From positions 682,001-746,000 of the forward strand of contig NZ_QGMQ01000001.1 in assembly GCF_003259155.1 (NCBI RefSeq): a stretch of 64,000 nt of DNA. Direction: 5' to 3'. The notes under the pieces were generated by a model. The model saw nothing but the letters and a program-made list of their open reading frames with translations, ran no database searches and was not told the origin of the DNA. The translations under genes and the position numbers were made by a program. Shown here piece after piece: positions 24,979 to 35,198 of the stretch; the stretch's first letter is position 1, and each line of letters begins with the position of its first letter. Origin of the DNA: Marinimicrobium alkaliphilum (GTDB lineage: Bacteria; Pseudomonadota; Gammaproteobacteria; Pseudomonadales; Cellvibrionaceae).

Positions 24979-25986
24979 TTGACTGCAGCAATTCGCATAG
25001 CGATCGATGCTATGAGCGGGGACTTCGGTCCCCGCAGTACTATTCCGGCAGCGCTGCGGGCGGTTGACGCCTGTCCGCTGCTTGAAATCTCCCTGGTAGG
25101 CGATAAAGCCCTGCTTGAGCGAGAGCTTCAGCCCCATTGCGCTGTTCTCCCTTCCCGTTTGCGAATCGTCCATGCACCCGATGTGGTCGCGATGGATGCC
25201 GATCCCCTTTACGCCCTGCGTCATCAGCACAGCTCGTCCATGTGGCGCTCCCTGGAGCTGGTCCGTGATGGTGAGGCCGATGGCTGTGTCAGTGCCGGTA
25301 ACACCGGCGCGCTGGCGGCCATGAGCCGCTATCTGCTGAAAACCTTTGACGGCGTCGACCGGCCGGCGATCTGCAAGTCCATGCCAGTCGAGGTGGGCGA
25401 TTGCTATATGCTTGATCTGGGCGCCAATCTGGTGTGCACCTGCGAGCAGTTGCATCAGTTCGCCTTGATGGGTAGTGTGCTTGCTGCGGCGTCAGGTGTG
25501 ACATCGCCCAAGGTGGCCCTGCTCAATATCGGGGTTGAGAACGGCAAGGGTACACCGTTGGTGCAGGCCGCAGACAGAGCGTTGCGCGCTGATGCGCGAT
25601 TGAATTATACGGGCTATATTGAAGCTAATAGCCTTTATAGTGGCGCCGTGGATGTGGTGGTGTGCGATGGACTCTCGGGCAATATCGCGCTCAAGGCAAG
25701 CGAAGGTGTGGCGCGGCTGATTGCCAGGAAGGTGGAGCACCATCTTTCCCGCCGCTGGATCTACCGTATGCTGGCGCTGGCCCTGCGCCCGGCATTGCGC
25801 CGATTGCGCGCAGAGCTGAACCCGGGCAGTTACAACGGCGCGAGTTTTTTGGGTTTGCGCCGCACCGTGGTGAAAAGTCACGGCAGTGCGGACCCGGACA
25901 GTTTTTTCCAGGCGCTGCAAGTGGCCCGTGAGCAAGTCGCGCGCGATCTGCCCGGGCTGATTCGGCAACGTTTGCACAGCGCGTAA
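24979..25986 (+). CDS. plsX: Phosphate acyltransferase PlsX
   Basis: 335-residue enzyme that converts acyl-ACP to acyl-phosphate, the first step of phospholipid synthesis. The N-terminal IAIDAMSGDFGP is characteristic, as are VSAGNTGALAA and CDGLSGNIALKASEG. The start is a TTG 36 bases after rpmF; no ATG or GTG is available in frame between the rpmF stop and the conserved AIDAMSGD. In E. coli fabH follows plsX; here fabD follows directly, as in Pseudomonas. Confidence 0.96.
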   Translation: MTAAIRIAIDAMSGDFGPRSTIPAALRAVDACPLLEISLVGDKALLERELQPHCAVLPSRLRIVHAPDVVAMDADPLYALRHQHSSSMWRSLELVRDGEADGCVSAGNTGALAAMSRYLLKTFDGVDRPAICKSMPVEVGDCYMLDLGANLVCTCEQLHQFALMGSVLAAASGVTSPKVALLNIGVENGKGTPLVQAADRALRADARLNYTGYIEANSLYSGAVDVVVCDGLSGNIALKASEGVARLIARKVEHHLSRRWIYRMLALALRPALRRLRAELNPGSYNGASFLGLRRTVVKSHGSADPDSFFQALQVAREQVARDLPGLIRQRLHSA

Positions 25987-26037
25987 CGGACGACCTATTT
26001 TCGATACGTTAGTTGATAAACCAAAAGAAGAGCACAT

Positions 26038-26976
26038 ATGACACAAGACAATCTTGCTTTTGTTTTTCCGGGGCAGGGCTCCCAAAAAATTGGCATGCTC
26101 GCAGATCTTGCGGCGAACTATCCGGTGGTCACCGAGACCTTTGCCGAGGCCTCCGAGGTGCTGGGTTACGATTTGTGGGATCTGGTACAGAATGGCGACC
26201 AGGATGCGATCAATTTGACCGAGCGTACCCAGCCCCTGTTGTTGACTGCCAGCGTTGCAGTATGGCGCGTCTGGCAAGTTCAGGGTGGTGCGCAACCGGC
26301 GCTGATGGCGGGGCACAGCCTGGGCGAGTGGTCCGCGTTGGTGTGCGCCGGTGTGGTCGCGTTCAAAGATGCCGTGAAACTGGTGCAGCAGCGCGGCAAA
26401 TTTATGCAGGAGGCTGTGCCCGCTGGCAAGGGCGCTATGGCAGCTATTATCGGTTTGAGCGACGAGCAGATTGTCTCGGCCTGTGAGCAGGCGGCGGAAG
26501 GTGAAGTGGTCTCTGCGGTCAACTTCAACTCTCCCGGCCAAGTGGTGATTGCCGGGGCGGCGGCGGCAGTTGATCGCGCCATTGCGCTGTGCAAAGAAGC
26601 GGGTGCCAAGCGCGCTCTGGCTTTGCCTGTGAGTGCGCCCTTCCATACGGCACTGATGCGTCCGGCGGCGGATAACCTGGCGGCACAAATTGAAGCGACC
26701 GAATTTTCGGCGCCGCAAACGCCGGTGGTGCACAATGTGACTGCCCAAACGGAGCAGGATCCAGCGGCCATCAAGGCGCTGATGATTGAACAGATTTACA
26801 GCCCGGTGCGTTGGGTCGAGTGCGTGCAAACTTTGCAGGCTAAAGGCGTGACGACTACCGTAGAGTGTGGCCCTGGAAAAGTATTGTCCGGTTTGGCCAA
26901 GCGCATCGATAAAAGTCTTAATGCTCTGTCCATGGAAACAGCGGACGAGGTGCAAGCGGTTTTGGAAAACGCCTAA
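26038..26976 (+). CDS. fabD: Malonyl-CoA:ACP transacylase FabD
   Basis: 312-residue enzyme that loads malonate from CoA to acyl carrier protein. The catalytic serine is S94 in GHSLGEW, the N-terminal FVFPGQGSQ forms the oxyanion loop, and the catalytic histidine is in APFHTALM. AAAAGAAGAG precedes the ATG. It lies 51 bases after plsX and 18 before fabG. Confidence 0.97.
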   Translation: MTQDNLAFVFPGQGSQKIGMLADLAANYPVVTETFAEASEVLGYDLWDLVQNGDQDAINLTERTQPLLLTASVAVWRVWQVQGGAQPALMAGHSLGEWSALVCAGVVAFKDAVKLVQQRGKFMQEAVPAGKGAMAAIIGLSDEQIVSACEQAAEGEVVSAVNFNSPGQVVIAGAAAAVDRAIALCKEAGAKRALALPVSAPFHTALMRPAADNLAAQIEATEFSAPQTPVVHNVTAQTEQDPAAIKALMIEQIYSPVRWVECVQTLQAKGVTTTVECGPGKVLSGLAKRIDKSLNALSMETADEVQAVLENA

Positions 26977-26994
26977 ATCCTTTGAGGAAAAGTC

Positions 26995-27741
26995 ATGTTT
27001 AAATTGGACAACAAAGTGGCTGTTGTGACCGGTGCCAGTCGTGGTATCGGCGCCGCCATTGCGGATCAATTGGGTGCAGCCGGTGCTGTGGTCATTGGAA
27101 CGGCCACCAGTGAAAATGGTGCACAAAAAATTTCTGAGCGCCTGAAAGAAAACGGCATTACCGGTGTCGGTATGGTGCTCAACGTCACCGACGCTGACTC
27201 GGTCGCGGCACTGCTGAAAGAGGTTCAGGCGCAGTTCGGAACGCCCGAGATTCTGGTTAACAATGCCGGGATCACCAAAGACAATATTTTGATGCGCATG
27301 AGCGAAGATGAGTGGTTTGATGTGATCAATACCAATCTCAGCTCGATTTACCGCTTGAGCAAAGCGGTGCTGCGGGGCATGATGAAAAACCGCTGGGGCC
27401 GCATCATCAATATCAGCTCGGTGGTGGGTTCCATGGGCAATCCGGGCCAATCCAATTACGCCGCCACCAAAGCCGGTGTGTCCGGGTTTGCGCGCTCCCT
27501 TGCGGCTGAAGTGGGTTCGCGTAATATCACCGTTAACACCGTTGCACCGGGTTTTATCGATACCGATATGACCAAGGGGCTGCCGGACGAGCAAAAAGCG
27601 CAGTTATTGGCTAAGATTCCCTTAGGGCGTCTGGGTAAACCGGAGGAAATTGCGTCTGTGGTGGTCTTTCTGGCCAGCGATGCCGGCGGTTACATCAGCG
27701 GTGAAACTATTCAGGTCAATGGCGGCATGTATATGTCGTGA
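26995..27741 (+). CDS. fabG: 3-oxoacyl-ACP reductase FabG
   Basis: 248-residue short-chain dehydrogenase that reduces beta-ketoacyl-ACP with NADPH. Cofactor motif TGASRGIG (12-19) and NNAG, and the catalytic N114, S142, Y155 and K159 (NYAATKAG), are all in place. C-terminal GGYISGETIQVNGGMYMS is the FabG ending. It starts 18 bases after fabD, behind GAGGAAA. Confidence 0.98.
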   Translation: MFKLDNKVAVVTGASRGIGAAIADQLGAAGAVVIGTATSENGAQKISERLKENGITGVGMVLNVTDADSVAALLKEVQAQFGTPEILVNNAGITKDNILMRMSEDEWFDVINTNLSSIYRLSKAVLRGMMKNRWGRIINISSVVGSMGNPGQSNYAATKAGVSGFARSLAAEVGSRNITVNTVAPGFIDTDMTKGLPDEQKAQLLAKIPLGRLGKPEEIASVVVFLASDAGGYISGETIQVNGGMYMS

Positions 27742-27858
27742 TGGCCGAGATGCCCCGGCAGGCGCTGTCGGGGTGTTGGAAAGGGCTTGCTGAACAATCG
27801 CAAGTGCCTGTTTTTGCTGGTTTTTTGCGAAACTTTCCAAGTTTTTTGGTTGGACGCA

Positions 27859-27887
27859 TTACAACCGGGTTAAATTCGATGTAAAAT
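27859..27887 (+). promoter_or_regulatory. Candidate acpP promoter
   Basis: TTACAA (27859-27864), 17-base spacer, TAAAAT (27882-27887), inside the 242-base fabG-acpP gap. An internal promoter fits the need for far more ACP than FabD or FabG. The -35 box is imperfect. Confidence 0.45.
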
Positions 27888-27983
27888 GCGCGTCGATTTT
27901 GGCCGTAGCAAGTTCAGGAGCCTTACCCGGCTCGGATCGGGGAACGGCTCGTCGATACTACCTACTAGGAGTTTATATAAGTC

Positions 27984-28220
27984 ATGAGCAGCATTGAAGA
28001 ACGCGTTAAAAAAATCGTTGCTGAGCAACTGGGTGTAAAAGAAGACGAAGTTAAGAACGAAGCTTCTTTTGTTGAAGACCTTGGTGCCGATTCTCTGGAT
28101 ACCGTAGAGCTGGTAATGGCTCTGGAAGAAGAGTTTGAAACCGAGATTCCGGACGAAGAAGCCGAGAAGATCACCACCGTTCAGTTGGCCATCGATTACA
28201 TCAATGCCAATCTGGCGTAA
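27984..28220 (+). CDS. acpP: Acyl carrier protein
   Basis: 78-residue acidic carrier of fatty-acid intermediates. The phosphopantetheine attachment serine is S37 in [10 protein letters not shown]; the rest is highly conserved ([35 protein letters not shown]). TAGGAG lies upstream of the ATG. The codon use is typical of a highly expressed gene, and it is followed by a terminator-like hairpin. Confidence 0.98.
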   Translation: MSSIEERVKKIVAEQLGVKEDEVKNEASFVEDLGADSLDTVELVMALEEEFETEIPDEEAEKITTVQLAIDYINANLA

Positions 28221-28251
28221 GTTGCTGGCAAGCTGATTGCCAAACTTCCCG

Positions 28252-28285
28252 AAGCCGTATTATTGAGAAATAGTACGGCTTTTTC
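28252..28285 (+). terminator. Terminator between acpP and fabF
   Basis: An eight-base-pair stem (AAGCCGTA / TACGGCTT) with a 14-base A/T-rich loop, then TTTTC, 31 bases after the acpP stop. It probably separates high acpP output from fabF. Confidence 0.75.
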
Positions 28286-28378
28286 TTTTGGGCCGGGTGC
28301 TACTCAGCCCAGCTATTGGTTGATATTGGCCCATAGTGGCAGCCAATAGTCGCTATTTATAGTTGCGGAGTAACAGAC

Positions 28379-29623
28379 GTGTCGCGTAGAAGAGTTGTGG
28401 TAACCGGTTTGGGGATGGTGAGTGCACTGGGTAATACCGTTGCCGATACCTGGGACGGTATTGTTAACGGTAAGAGCGGTATGGCACCGATCACGCAGTT
28501 TGATGCCTCGGCCTTTACCACCCAGTTCAGTGCCTCGGTGAAGGATTTTTCCGTAGAGGGCTACTACCCGGTCAAGGATGCGCGCAAGATGGACCCCTTC
28601 ATCCAGTTCGGGATGGTGGCCGGTATCCAGGCCATTCGCGATGCCGGCCTGGAAGTGACCGAGGAAGACGCCCCACGCATGGGTCTGTCCATCGGTTCAG
28701 GTATTGGCGGTATCGGCTCCATCGAAGACGGAACCCATACGATTGATACCAAGGGGCCGCGACGGATTTCGCCCTTTTTTGTGCCCGGTGCCATTATCAA
28801 CATGATTGCCGGTAACCTGTCGATCATGTATGGGATGCAGGGTCCGAACATCGCCATTACCACGGCCTGTACTACCGGTACCCACAGCATTGGTTTCGCC
28901 GCACGTATGATCATGCATGGCGAAGCCGATGTCATGGTCGCGGGCGGTGCCGAAATGGCGACCACCCCGGTGGGCCTGGGCGGCTTTGCCGCGGCACGGG
29001 CACTGTCCACACGCAACGACGACCCGAAGGCCGCGAGCCGCCCCTGGGACAAGGACCGGGACGGCTTTGTGCTGGGCGACGGCGCGGGTGTGCTGGTACT
29101 TGAAGAATACGAGCGCGCCAAGGCGCGCGGCGCCAAGATCTACGCCGAATTGGTGGGCTTTGGCATGAGCGGCGACGCCTACCACATGACCTCGCCGCCG
29201 GAAAACGGCGCCGGCGCTGCGGCCTCCATGCGCAATGCGGTCAAGGATGCGGGCATTCCGGTGGACGCGATCAACTACATCAATGCCCACGGTACCTCGA
29301 CCCAGGCGGGTGACCGCGCCGAGTGTCAGGCGGTGAAATCGATTATGGGCAGCGCCGTGGATCAAGTGGCGGTGAGCTCTACCAAGTCCATGATTGGCCA
29401 CCTGCTGGGCGCCGCCGGTGCGGTGGAGGCGATCTTCAGTGTGCTCGCGATCCGCGACCAGGTCGCGCCGCCGACCATCAACCTGGACAACGTCGATGAG
29501 GACTGCCGGGGCGTCAACCTGGTGCCCCATACGGCCCAGGAGATGGCCATCGACGCGGTCTTGTCCAACTCCTTCGGCTTTGGCGGTACCAACGGCTCAC
29601 TGCTGTTCCGCAAGGTGACCTGA
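28379..29623 (+). CDS. fabF: Beta-ketoacyl-ACP synthase II FabF
   Basis: 414-residue elongating condensing enzyme. The active cysteine is C164 in [10 protein letters not shown], with the two histidines in NAHGTST and [10 protein letters not shown]. The GTG start ([18 protein letters not shown]) has GCGGAGT upstream; no ATG lies in frame near it. It follows acpP as in most gammaproteobacteria and is closed by a strong terminator. Confidence 0.97.
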   Translation: MSRRRVVVTGLGMVSALGNTVADTWDGIVNGKSGMAPITQFDASAFTTQFSASVKDFSVEGYYPVKDARKMDPFIQFGMVAGIQAIRDAGLEVTEEDAPRMGLSIGSGIGGIGSIEDGTHTIDTKGPRRISPFFVPGAIINMIAGNLSIMYGMQGPNIAITTACTTGTHSIGFAARMIMHGEADVMVAGGAEMATTPVGLGGFAAARALSTRNDDPKAASRPWDKDRDGFVLGDGAGVLVLEEYERAKARGAKIYAELVGFGMSGDAYHMTSPPENGAGAAASMRNAVKDAGIPVDAINYINAHGTSTQAGDRAECQAVKSIMGSAVDQVAVSSTKSMIGHLLGAAGAVEAIFSVLAIRDQVAPPTINLDNVDEDCRGVNLVPHTAQEMAIDAVLSNSFGFGGTNGSLLFRKVT

Positions 29624-29644
29624 TCCGCACGCTGTCGACGCTAA

Positions 29645-29675
29645 CGCCGACCTGAGGTATCAGGTCGGCGTTTTT
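29645..29675 (+). terminator. Rho-independent terminator of fabF
   Basis: A ten-base-pair stem (CGCCGACCTG / CAGGTCGGCG) with an AGGTAT loop and TTTTT, 22 bases after fabF. Confidence 0.92.
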
Positions 29676-29691
29676 GGTTACAATGGGGCTT

Positions 29692-30597
29692 ATGACGATT
29701 CAACCACTGGTGTCCATTAACGGCCGTATCGACGGCGCACTCTCGCCCTTTGAGCGCGGCCTGGCCTATGGTGACGGTCTCTTTGAGACCTGTCGCCTGC
29801 GCGCCGGACAGGTGCCTCTCTGGCCGCTGCACCGGTCGCGTCTGGCGCGTGCCTGCGAACGGCTGAAAATCCCCTGTGATACTGTCTGGGTACAGGCTTG
29901 CGTCGATGCGCTCCTGGTGCAGGCCGCAACCAGTGGTGTGAGCGACGGGACGGTCAAAATCATTCTTACCCGGGGGCCGGGCGGGCGCGGTTATCGGTTG
30001 CCGGAGCAGGTCGAGCCCACACTGTGTATATTGGTCTACCCGACAACCCCCGGAGCGGAGTCGGCGGAACCGGAGGCCATCACCACCTACCTGTGTCATC
30101 AGCGTCTGTCGGTCTCACCGGCATTGGCGGGCCTGAAGCACCTCAATCGCCTCGAGCACGTGTTGGCACGCGCCGAGTGGGAGGGTAACGCCTACGGTGA
30201 GGGGTTGCTGCTGGACCTGGATGAGCGACTGGTGGAGGCGACCGTGAGCAACGTGTTTGCGGTGCGCGCCGGTCGTCTGGTTACGCCGGTGTTGGATCGC
30301 AATGGTGTGGCCGGAGTCATGCGGGAGTTGATCCTTACCCGCTTGGCGCCCGAGCTGCAGTTGCCGGTCAGCGAGGCGCCCTTACGGCTGGAAGCGCTGG
30401 CCCAGGCCGATGAGGTACTGGTCTGCAACAGTAGTTACGGGATCAAGGCCGTGGTGGCGCTCGACGCTGACGATCAGGGACTGGGCCGTTATCACTGGCC
30501 GGTTGGCCCGGTGACTCGAGCCTTGGCGCAAGCACTGGTGCCTCTGTGGGCGCAAGGCGTGCCCGAGGCGGATTATTTGGCGCCATCCGCGCTGTAG
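29692..30597 (+). CDS. pabC: Aminodeoxychorismate lyase PabC
   Basis: 301-residue fold-type IV PLP enzyme that splits 4-amino-4-deoxychorismate to p-aminobenzoate and pyruvate for folate. PLP-binding K149 lies in LKHLNRLEHV; other family marks are ERGLAYGDGLFET and VEATVSNVFAVRAGRL. The second ATG (MTIQPLVS) is chosen; an ATG three codons earlier (MGLMTI) is nearly as good. TACAAT sits 8 bases before this ATG, which would give almost no leader, but no matching -35 is visible. The position between fabF and mltG is conserved. Confidence 0.94.
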   Translation: MTIQPLVSINGRIDGALSPFERGLAYGDGLFETCRLRAGQVPLWPLHRSRLARACERLKIPCDTVWVQACVDALLVQAATSGVSDGTVKIILTRGPGGRGYRLPEQVEPTLCILVYPTTPGAESAEPEAITTYLCHQRLSVSPALAGLKHLNRLEHVLARAEWEGNAYGEGLLLDLDERLVEATVSNVFAVRAGRLVTPVLDRNGVAGVMRELILTRLAPELQLPVSEAPLRLEALAQADEVLVCNSSYGIKAVVALDADDQGLGRYHWPVGPVTRALAQALVPLWAQGVPEADYLAPSAL

Positions 30598-30645
30598 CCG
30601 CGGGTTACCGTGTTATAAAACGAGTTGTAGAGGTAAGTAATCATC

Positions 30646-31725
30646 ATGGTAAGACATGTTGTCAACGGCGTTGTGGCGCTGACCCTGTGCGCGATCATCG
30701 TCGCGCTGGCGGGGGTCGCCTATGTCTGGCGCTGGGTCGACCGCCCCCTCAACCTCCCGGCTGAGGGGATGACCTACGAGTTGGCGCAGGGGCGTAGCCT
30801 GCACCATTTGGCGAGGGACCTCGGGGGCGAAGGCGTGCTCGATCATCCGCGCTTATTGATTGAATACGCGCGTTTGATGGGAGTAGAGCGGGTGCAGGCC
30901 GGGGAGTACCGATTCGGCGCCGATACCAGTCCGCGCCAGCTGCTCGACAAGCTGGCGCAGGGGGACGTGGTGCTGCACACCGTGACCCTGGTTGAAGGTT
31001 GGACCTTTCAGCAGGCCCTGACGGCAATGCATGCGCTGCCGAGCATCAGACCCTTGCTGGCGGGGCTTGATGAGGACGAGCAGTTGGCACTGCTCGATCT
31101 GGATATCGAGCATCCGGAAGGCTGGTTTTTTCCGGACACTTACCGGTTTGCCCGCGGTACCACTGATGTCGATATTCTGCGTCGGGCACACCGCCAAATG
31201 CGTGGTTTTGTGGACGAGTTCTGGGATGAGCGGGCAGGGGGGCTACCTTACGACAACGCCTATGAAGCGCTGATCATGGCCTCGATTATCGAGCGCGAAA
31301 CCGGCGCCCCCTGGGAGCGCCAGGACATTGCCGGGGTATTTGTGCGGCGTCTGGAGCAGGGAATGCGCCTGCAAACCGACCCTACGGTCATCTATGGCAT
31401 GGGCGAAGACTACCAGGGGCGCATCACCCGTGCGGACCTGCGTCGCCCGACACCCTATAACACCTATACCATCCGGGGCTTGCCGCCCACGCCGATCGCG
31501 CTGCCCGGACGCGATGCGCTCTGGGCGGCACTCAACCCCTCCGAGGGCACAGCCCTGTACTTTGTCGCGCGCGGGGATGGTACCCACGTGTTCTCGGATA
31601 CCCTGGAAGACCACAACCGGGCGGTCAATCGCTACCAGCGGCAGCGTCGCGAAGGCTATCGTTCGACCCTGGATCCGGATGCCGCGCCGCCGGAAGCCGA
31701 GGCCGGCGACGAGCCTGAGGGATAG
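30646..31725 (+). CDS. mltG: Endolytic murein transglycosylase MltG
   Basis: 359-residue inner-membrane lytic transglycosylase thought to terminate nascent glycan strands. The N-terminal helix (about residues 5-24) is followed by a LysM-like subdomain and the YceG fold with the catalytic glutamate in the MASIIERETG motif; LQTDPTVIYG and YNTYTIRGLPPTPIA are typical. Its last 20 residues are acidic and Pro/Ala-rich. In Pseudomonas and E. coli tmk follows; here glnS does. Confidence 0.96.
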   Translation: MVRHVVNGVVALTLCAIIVALAGVAYVWRWVDRPLNLPAEGMTYELAQGRSLHHLARDLGGEGVLDHPRLLIEYARLMGVERVQAGEYRFGADTSPRQLLDKLAQGDVVLHTVTLVEGWTFQQALTAMHALPSIRPLLAGLDEDEQLALLDLDIEHPEGWFFPDTYRFARGTTDVDILRRAHRQMRGFVDEFWDERAGGLPYDNAYEALIMASIIERETGAPWERQDIAGVFVRRLEQGMRLQTDPTVIYGMGEDYQGRITRADLRRPTPYNTYTIRGLPPTPIALPGRDALWAALNPSEGTALYFVARGDGTHVFSDTLEDHNRAVNRYQRQRREGYRSTLDPDAAPPEAEAGDEPEG

Positions 31726-31830
31726 GCGACTGGGAAAAGCGTCGGCGACTGGTTACAATAGCGGGCTTTTACGCGGGGCGCTGAGCACAGCGCCCTCGTC
31801 ACCTCTCTGAATTCGGGATAGCATCGCCCC

Positions 31831-33534
31831 ATGAGTGAACATCAGTCCGCCAAGGTGGCCGATAAGCCGGCCAGCAAACCAGACCATTTTATTCAGCAAA
31901 TCATTCGCAAGGACCTGCAAGCCGGTCGTGCCGATAACATCGTCACCCGCTTTCCGCCCGAGCCCAACGGTTACCTGCATATTGGTCACGCCAAGTCCAT
32001 CTGTCTGAACTTCGGTATGGCCGAAGAGTTTGGCGGTGACTGCCATCTGCGCTTTGATGATACCAATCCGGAAAAAGAGAGCGAAGAGTACGTCAATGCG
32101 ATCAAGGAAGATGTCAGCTGGCTGGGCTTTCAGTGGGCGGGCAATGTGCGCTACACCTCGGATTACTTCGAGCAACTTCACGCTTGGGCGGTACACCTCA
32201 TTGAAGCGGGTAAAGCCTATGTGTGTGAGTTGAGCGCCGAGCAGGCGCGCGAGCACCGGGGCACTCTCACCGAGCCGGGCAAGAACAGTCCGTATCGCGA
32301 ACGCAGCGTCGAGGAAAACCTGGACCTGTTCGCGCGTATGCGCGCCGGTGAGTTCGCCGATGGTGCCTGTGTGTTGCGCGCCAAAATTGATATGGCGGCG
32401 CCCAATATCAACCTGCGTGACCCGATCATCTACCGCATTCGCAAAGCCCGCCACCACCAGACCGGTGATACCTGGTGTATCTACCCGTCATACGATTTTG
32501 CCCACGGGCAGAGCGATGCGATTGAGGGTATCAGTCACTCGATCTGCACACTGGAGTTCGAGGATCATCGGCCGTTATACGACTGGTTTATCGAAAACCT
32601 GCCGGTGCCGGCCAAGCCGCGCCAGTACGAATTCGCCCGGTTGAATCTCAACTACACGGTGACCAGCAAACGCAAGCTGAAGCAGCTGGTGGATGAAGCT
32701 TATGTGGACGGCTGGAACGACCCGCGTATGCCCACAATCTCGGGGCTGCGTCGGCGCGGCTTTACGGCGAGCGCGATCCGTCAGTTTTGCGATATGATCG
32801 GCGTGACCCGCTCCGACAGTGTGGTGGATATGGGAATGCTCGAGTACGCCATTCGCGATGATCTCGATAAAAATGCGCCCCGGGCCATGTGTGTATTGCG
32901 GCCGTTGAAAGTGGTGCTGACCAACTACCCGCAGGAGCAGGTGGAAGAGATGCGTGCCCCGGGCCATCCAAACCGCGAAGAGTTTACCGAACGCGTATTA
33001 CCTTTCACGCGCGAGCTGTATATTGATGTAGAGGATTTTCGCGAAGAAGCCAACAAGAAATACAAACGCCTGGTGATTGGCAAGCGCGTACGTTTGCGCA
33101 ACGCTTACGTCATTGAAGCCGACGAGGCGATCAAGAACGAGCTGGGCGAAATCGTTGAGGTGCGCGCGCGGGTGATCGAAAACACCGTGGGCAACGATCC
33201 GGAAGATGGCATCAAACCTAAAGGTGTTATTCACTGGGTGTCGGCGGTGCACAACCTGGATTGCGAAGTGCGCCTCTACGACCGCTTGTTTGAACACGAG
33301 GCGCCGGACGCCGGTGGCCGCAATTTCCTTGAGCATATCAATCCCAACAGTCTCGAAATTCTGAGCAACTGTAAGGCGGAAATCAGTTTGGCGGCGGCCA
33401 GCAGCGAGCAGCGCTTCCAGTTTGAGCGGGAAGGTTACTTCTGCCTCGACAGCAAGCACGCCTCACCCACGCGTTGGGTGTTCAACCGCACCATCGGCCT
33501 GCGTGACAGCTGGGCCAAAATGGATCAAGGATAA
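31831..33534 (+). CDS. glnS: Glutaminyl-tRNA synthetase
   Basis: Class I synthetase of 567 residues (E. coli 554). The HIGH motif is at 50-53 (GYLHIGHAK), preceded by RFPPEPNG; the KMSKS motif appears as TSKRKL. The DDTNPEKE segment and the glutamine-specificity region [15 protein letters not shown] are present, and the C-terminal anticodon-binding beta-barrels end in [13 protein letters not shown]. It is followed 14 bases later by cysS. Confidence 0.98.
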   Translation: MSEHQSAKVADKPASKPDHFIQQIIRKDLQAGRADNIVTRFPPEPNGYLHIGHAKSICLNFGMAEEFGGDCHLRFDDTNPEKESEEYVNAIKEDVSWLGFQWAGNVRYTSDYFEQLHAWAVHLIEAGKAYVCELSAEQAREHRGTLTEPGKNSPYRERSVEENLDLFARMRAGEFADGACVLRAKIDMAAPNINLRDPIIYRIRKARHHQTGDTWCIYPSYDFAHGQSDAIEGISHSICTLEFEDHRPLYDWFIENLPVPAKPRQYEFARLNLNYTVTSKRKLKQLVDEAYVDGWNDPRMPTISGLRRRGFTASAIRQFCDMIGVTRSDSVVDMGMLEYAIRDDLDKNAPRAMCVLRPLKVVLTNYPQEQVEEMRAPGHPNREEFTERVLPFTRELYIDVEDFREEANKKYKRLVIGKRVRLRNAYVIEADEAIKNELGEIVEVRARVIENTVGNDPEDGIKPKGVIHWVSAVHNLDCEVRLYDRLFEHEAPDAGGRNFLEHINPNSLEILSNCKAEISLAAASSEQRFQFEREGYFCLDSKHASPTRWVFNRTIGLRDSWAKMDQG

Positions 33535-33548
33535 GAGCTGAATCAGTT

Positions 33549-34943
33549 ATGGCATTACAGATTTACAATACGCTGACGCGCAAGAAAGAAACCTTTAAGC
33601 CGCTGCAACCCGGCAAGATCGCGCTGTATGTGTGTGGCATTACTGTTTACGATTATTGCCACGTGGGGCACGGTCGCGTGTTGGTGGCGTTTGATGTGAT
33701 CACCCGGTTTTTGCGCAGTCAGGGCTGGGCGGTAGACTACGTCCGCAATATTACTGACATCGATGACAAAATCCTCAAGCGTGCCGATGAGCGCAAGGTG
33801 CCCTACGAAGAGCTGACCGAGTACTTTATCGACGCCATGCGCGAAGACGAGGCTCGTCTGGGTATTGCTCGTCCGGATCAGGAGCCGCGTGCGACGGCTC
33901 ATATCGACGATATTCTTGCGTTGGTGAACACCCTGATCGAGAAAGGCTACGCTTACGCTGCGAGCAACGGCGATGTCTACTACCGGGTCAAACGCTTTGC
34001 CCACTACGGTCAGCTTTCCGGTATGAACCCGGAGGAGCTGCTGGCGGGTGCGCGCATCGGTGTTGACGAAGCGAAGGAAGACCCCCGTGACTTCGCCCTC
34101 TGGAAGGGCGCGAAACCGGGTGAAGTGGCCTGGGATTCGCCATGGGGCGCAGGGCGCCCGGGTTGGCATATCGAGTGCTCGGCCATGAGCAAGTGCTGCC
34201 TGGGCAATACCTTCGATATTCACGGTGGCGGCCCGGACTTGCCCTTTCCCCACCACGAAAACGAAATTGCCCAGAGCGAAGCGGCCAACGGCTGCACTTA
34301 CGTGAACTACTGGATGCATGCCGGTGCCGTGCGCGTGGACGGTGAAAAGATGTCCAAGTCCCTGGGCAACTTTTTTACCATTCGCGATGTGCTGGAAAAG
34401 TATCACCCGGAGGTGGTGCGCTTTTTATTGGTGGGCAGCCACTATCGCAGCCCGATCAATTACGCCGAAGACAGCCTGATTGAGGCGCGCACCGGGCTTG
34501 AGCGTTTTTACGGGGCGCTGCGCGACTACGCGGACGTCGAACCGGCACCGCTTGAGGCGTTAGCAAGTAATCCGCACTACCAGCAGTTCGTCGCGGCCAT
34601 GAACGATGACTTCAATACCCGGGTTGCGCTGGCAGCCATGTACGATCTGGTGCGCGAGCTCAACGCGGGTAAAGGCGATCCCGCAAAGAGTCGTGCTGAT
34701 GCGGCGGCGCTCAAGGCCATGGGGAATATCCTCGGTATTCTGCAAGCGGACCCGGTGGCGTTTTTACAGGCGGGTGAGCAGGGCGCGATCAGTGCGGATG
34801 CGATTGAACAGCTGCTGGCCGAGCGTGTCCAAGCCAAAGCGGACAAAAATTACGCCCGCGCGGATGAGATTCGCGCGTATTTGATTGAGCAGGGGGTCGA
34901 GCTGGAAGATTCTCGCGGCGGAACCACTTGGCGCCGAGCGTAA
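33549..34943 (+). CDS. cysS: Cysteinyl-tRNA synthetase
   Basis: Class I synthetase of 464 residues. The zinc ligand C29 (E. coli C28) and HIGH-type HVGH (38-41) are present, and the KMSKS loop is GEKMSKSLGN. A Zn-binding segment (GWHIECSAMSKCCLG) and HGGGPDLPFPHHENEIAQSE, the family hallmark, follow. The C-terminal DALR domain ends with LEDSRGGTTWRRA. It lies 14 bases after glnS, an operon of two synthetases. Confidence 0.98.
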   Translation: MALQIYNTLTRKKETFKPLQPGKIALYVCGITVYDYCHVGHGRVLVAFDVITRFLRSQGWAVDYVRNITDIDDKILKRADERKVPYEELTEYFIDAMREDEARLGIARPDQEPRATAHIDDILALVNTLIEKGYAYAASNGDVYYRVKRFAHYGQLSGMNPEELLAGARIGVDEAKEDPRDFALWKGAKPGEVAWDSPWGAGRPGWHIECSAMSKCCLGNTFDIHGGGPDLPFPHHENEIAQSEAANGCTYVNYWMHAGAVRVDGEKMSKSLGNFFTIRDVLEKYHPEVVRFLLVGSHYRSPINYAEDSLIEARTGLERFYGALRDYADVEPAPLEALASNPHYQQFVAAMNDDFNTRVALAAMYDLVRELNAGKGDPAKSRADAAALKAMGNILGILQADPVAFLQAGEQGAISADAIEQLLAERVQAKADKNYARADEIRAYLIEQGVELEDSRGGTTWRRA

Positions 34944-34964
34944 CCGGGTAACGAGCGGAGTATT

Positions 34965-35198
34965 ATGTCTTTCAGCCGATGGTATCGTAAGCACCGAGCC
35001 GCGAATGTCAGTTTGATGGCTTGCGCAGGTTTTCTGGCCTTGGCCCTCTGGGGCTGGGGTGTGTCCTGGCAGGATATGGGGCTGTACTTACTGATCACTG
35101 TGGTGCTCTTGGGTACCATCGTCGGCGCCGCTGCTTTGGCCGGTTGGTTGCTGCACAAGGTGCGCCAGCGGAGCCGCGATTCGTCGGATAAGCTTTAA
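34965..35198 (+). CDS. Small hypothetical membrane protein
   Basis: 77 residues with a basic N-terminus (SRWYRKHR), two hydrophobic helices (about 14-33 and 38-62), and a basic tail (HKVRQRSRDSSDKL). No family recognised. It follows cysS by 21 bases, so it is probably in the same operon, and its stop overlaps by 4 bases with the end of the convergent CNNM/CorC gene. The ATG has an ACGAGCGGAG site upstream. Likely a real gene, function unknown. Confidence 0.65.
   Translation: MSFSRWYRKHRAANVSLMACAGFLALALWGWGVSWQDMGLYLLITVVLLGTIVGAAALAGWLLHKVRQRSRDSSDKL

Noticed and set aside
29656-29684. Promoter with TACAAT before pabC
   Set aside because: The -10 is good but no -35 at 16-18 spacing was found; left out of the features.
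31753-32457. Minus-strand frame of 234 codons over glnS
   Set aside because: Antisense shadow of the conserved synthetase gene; no homology or start signal.
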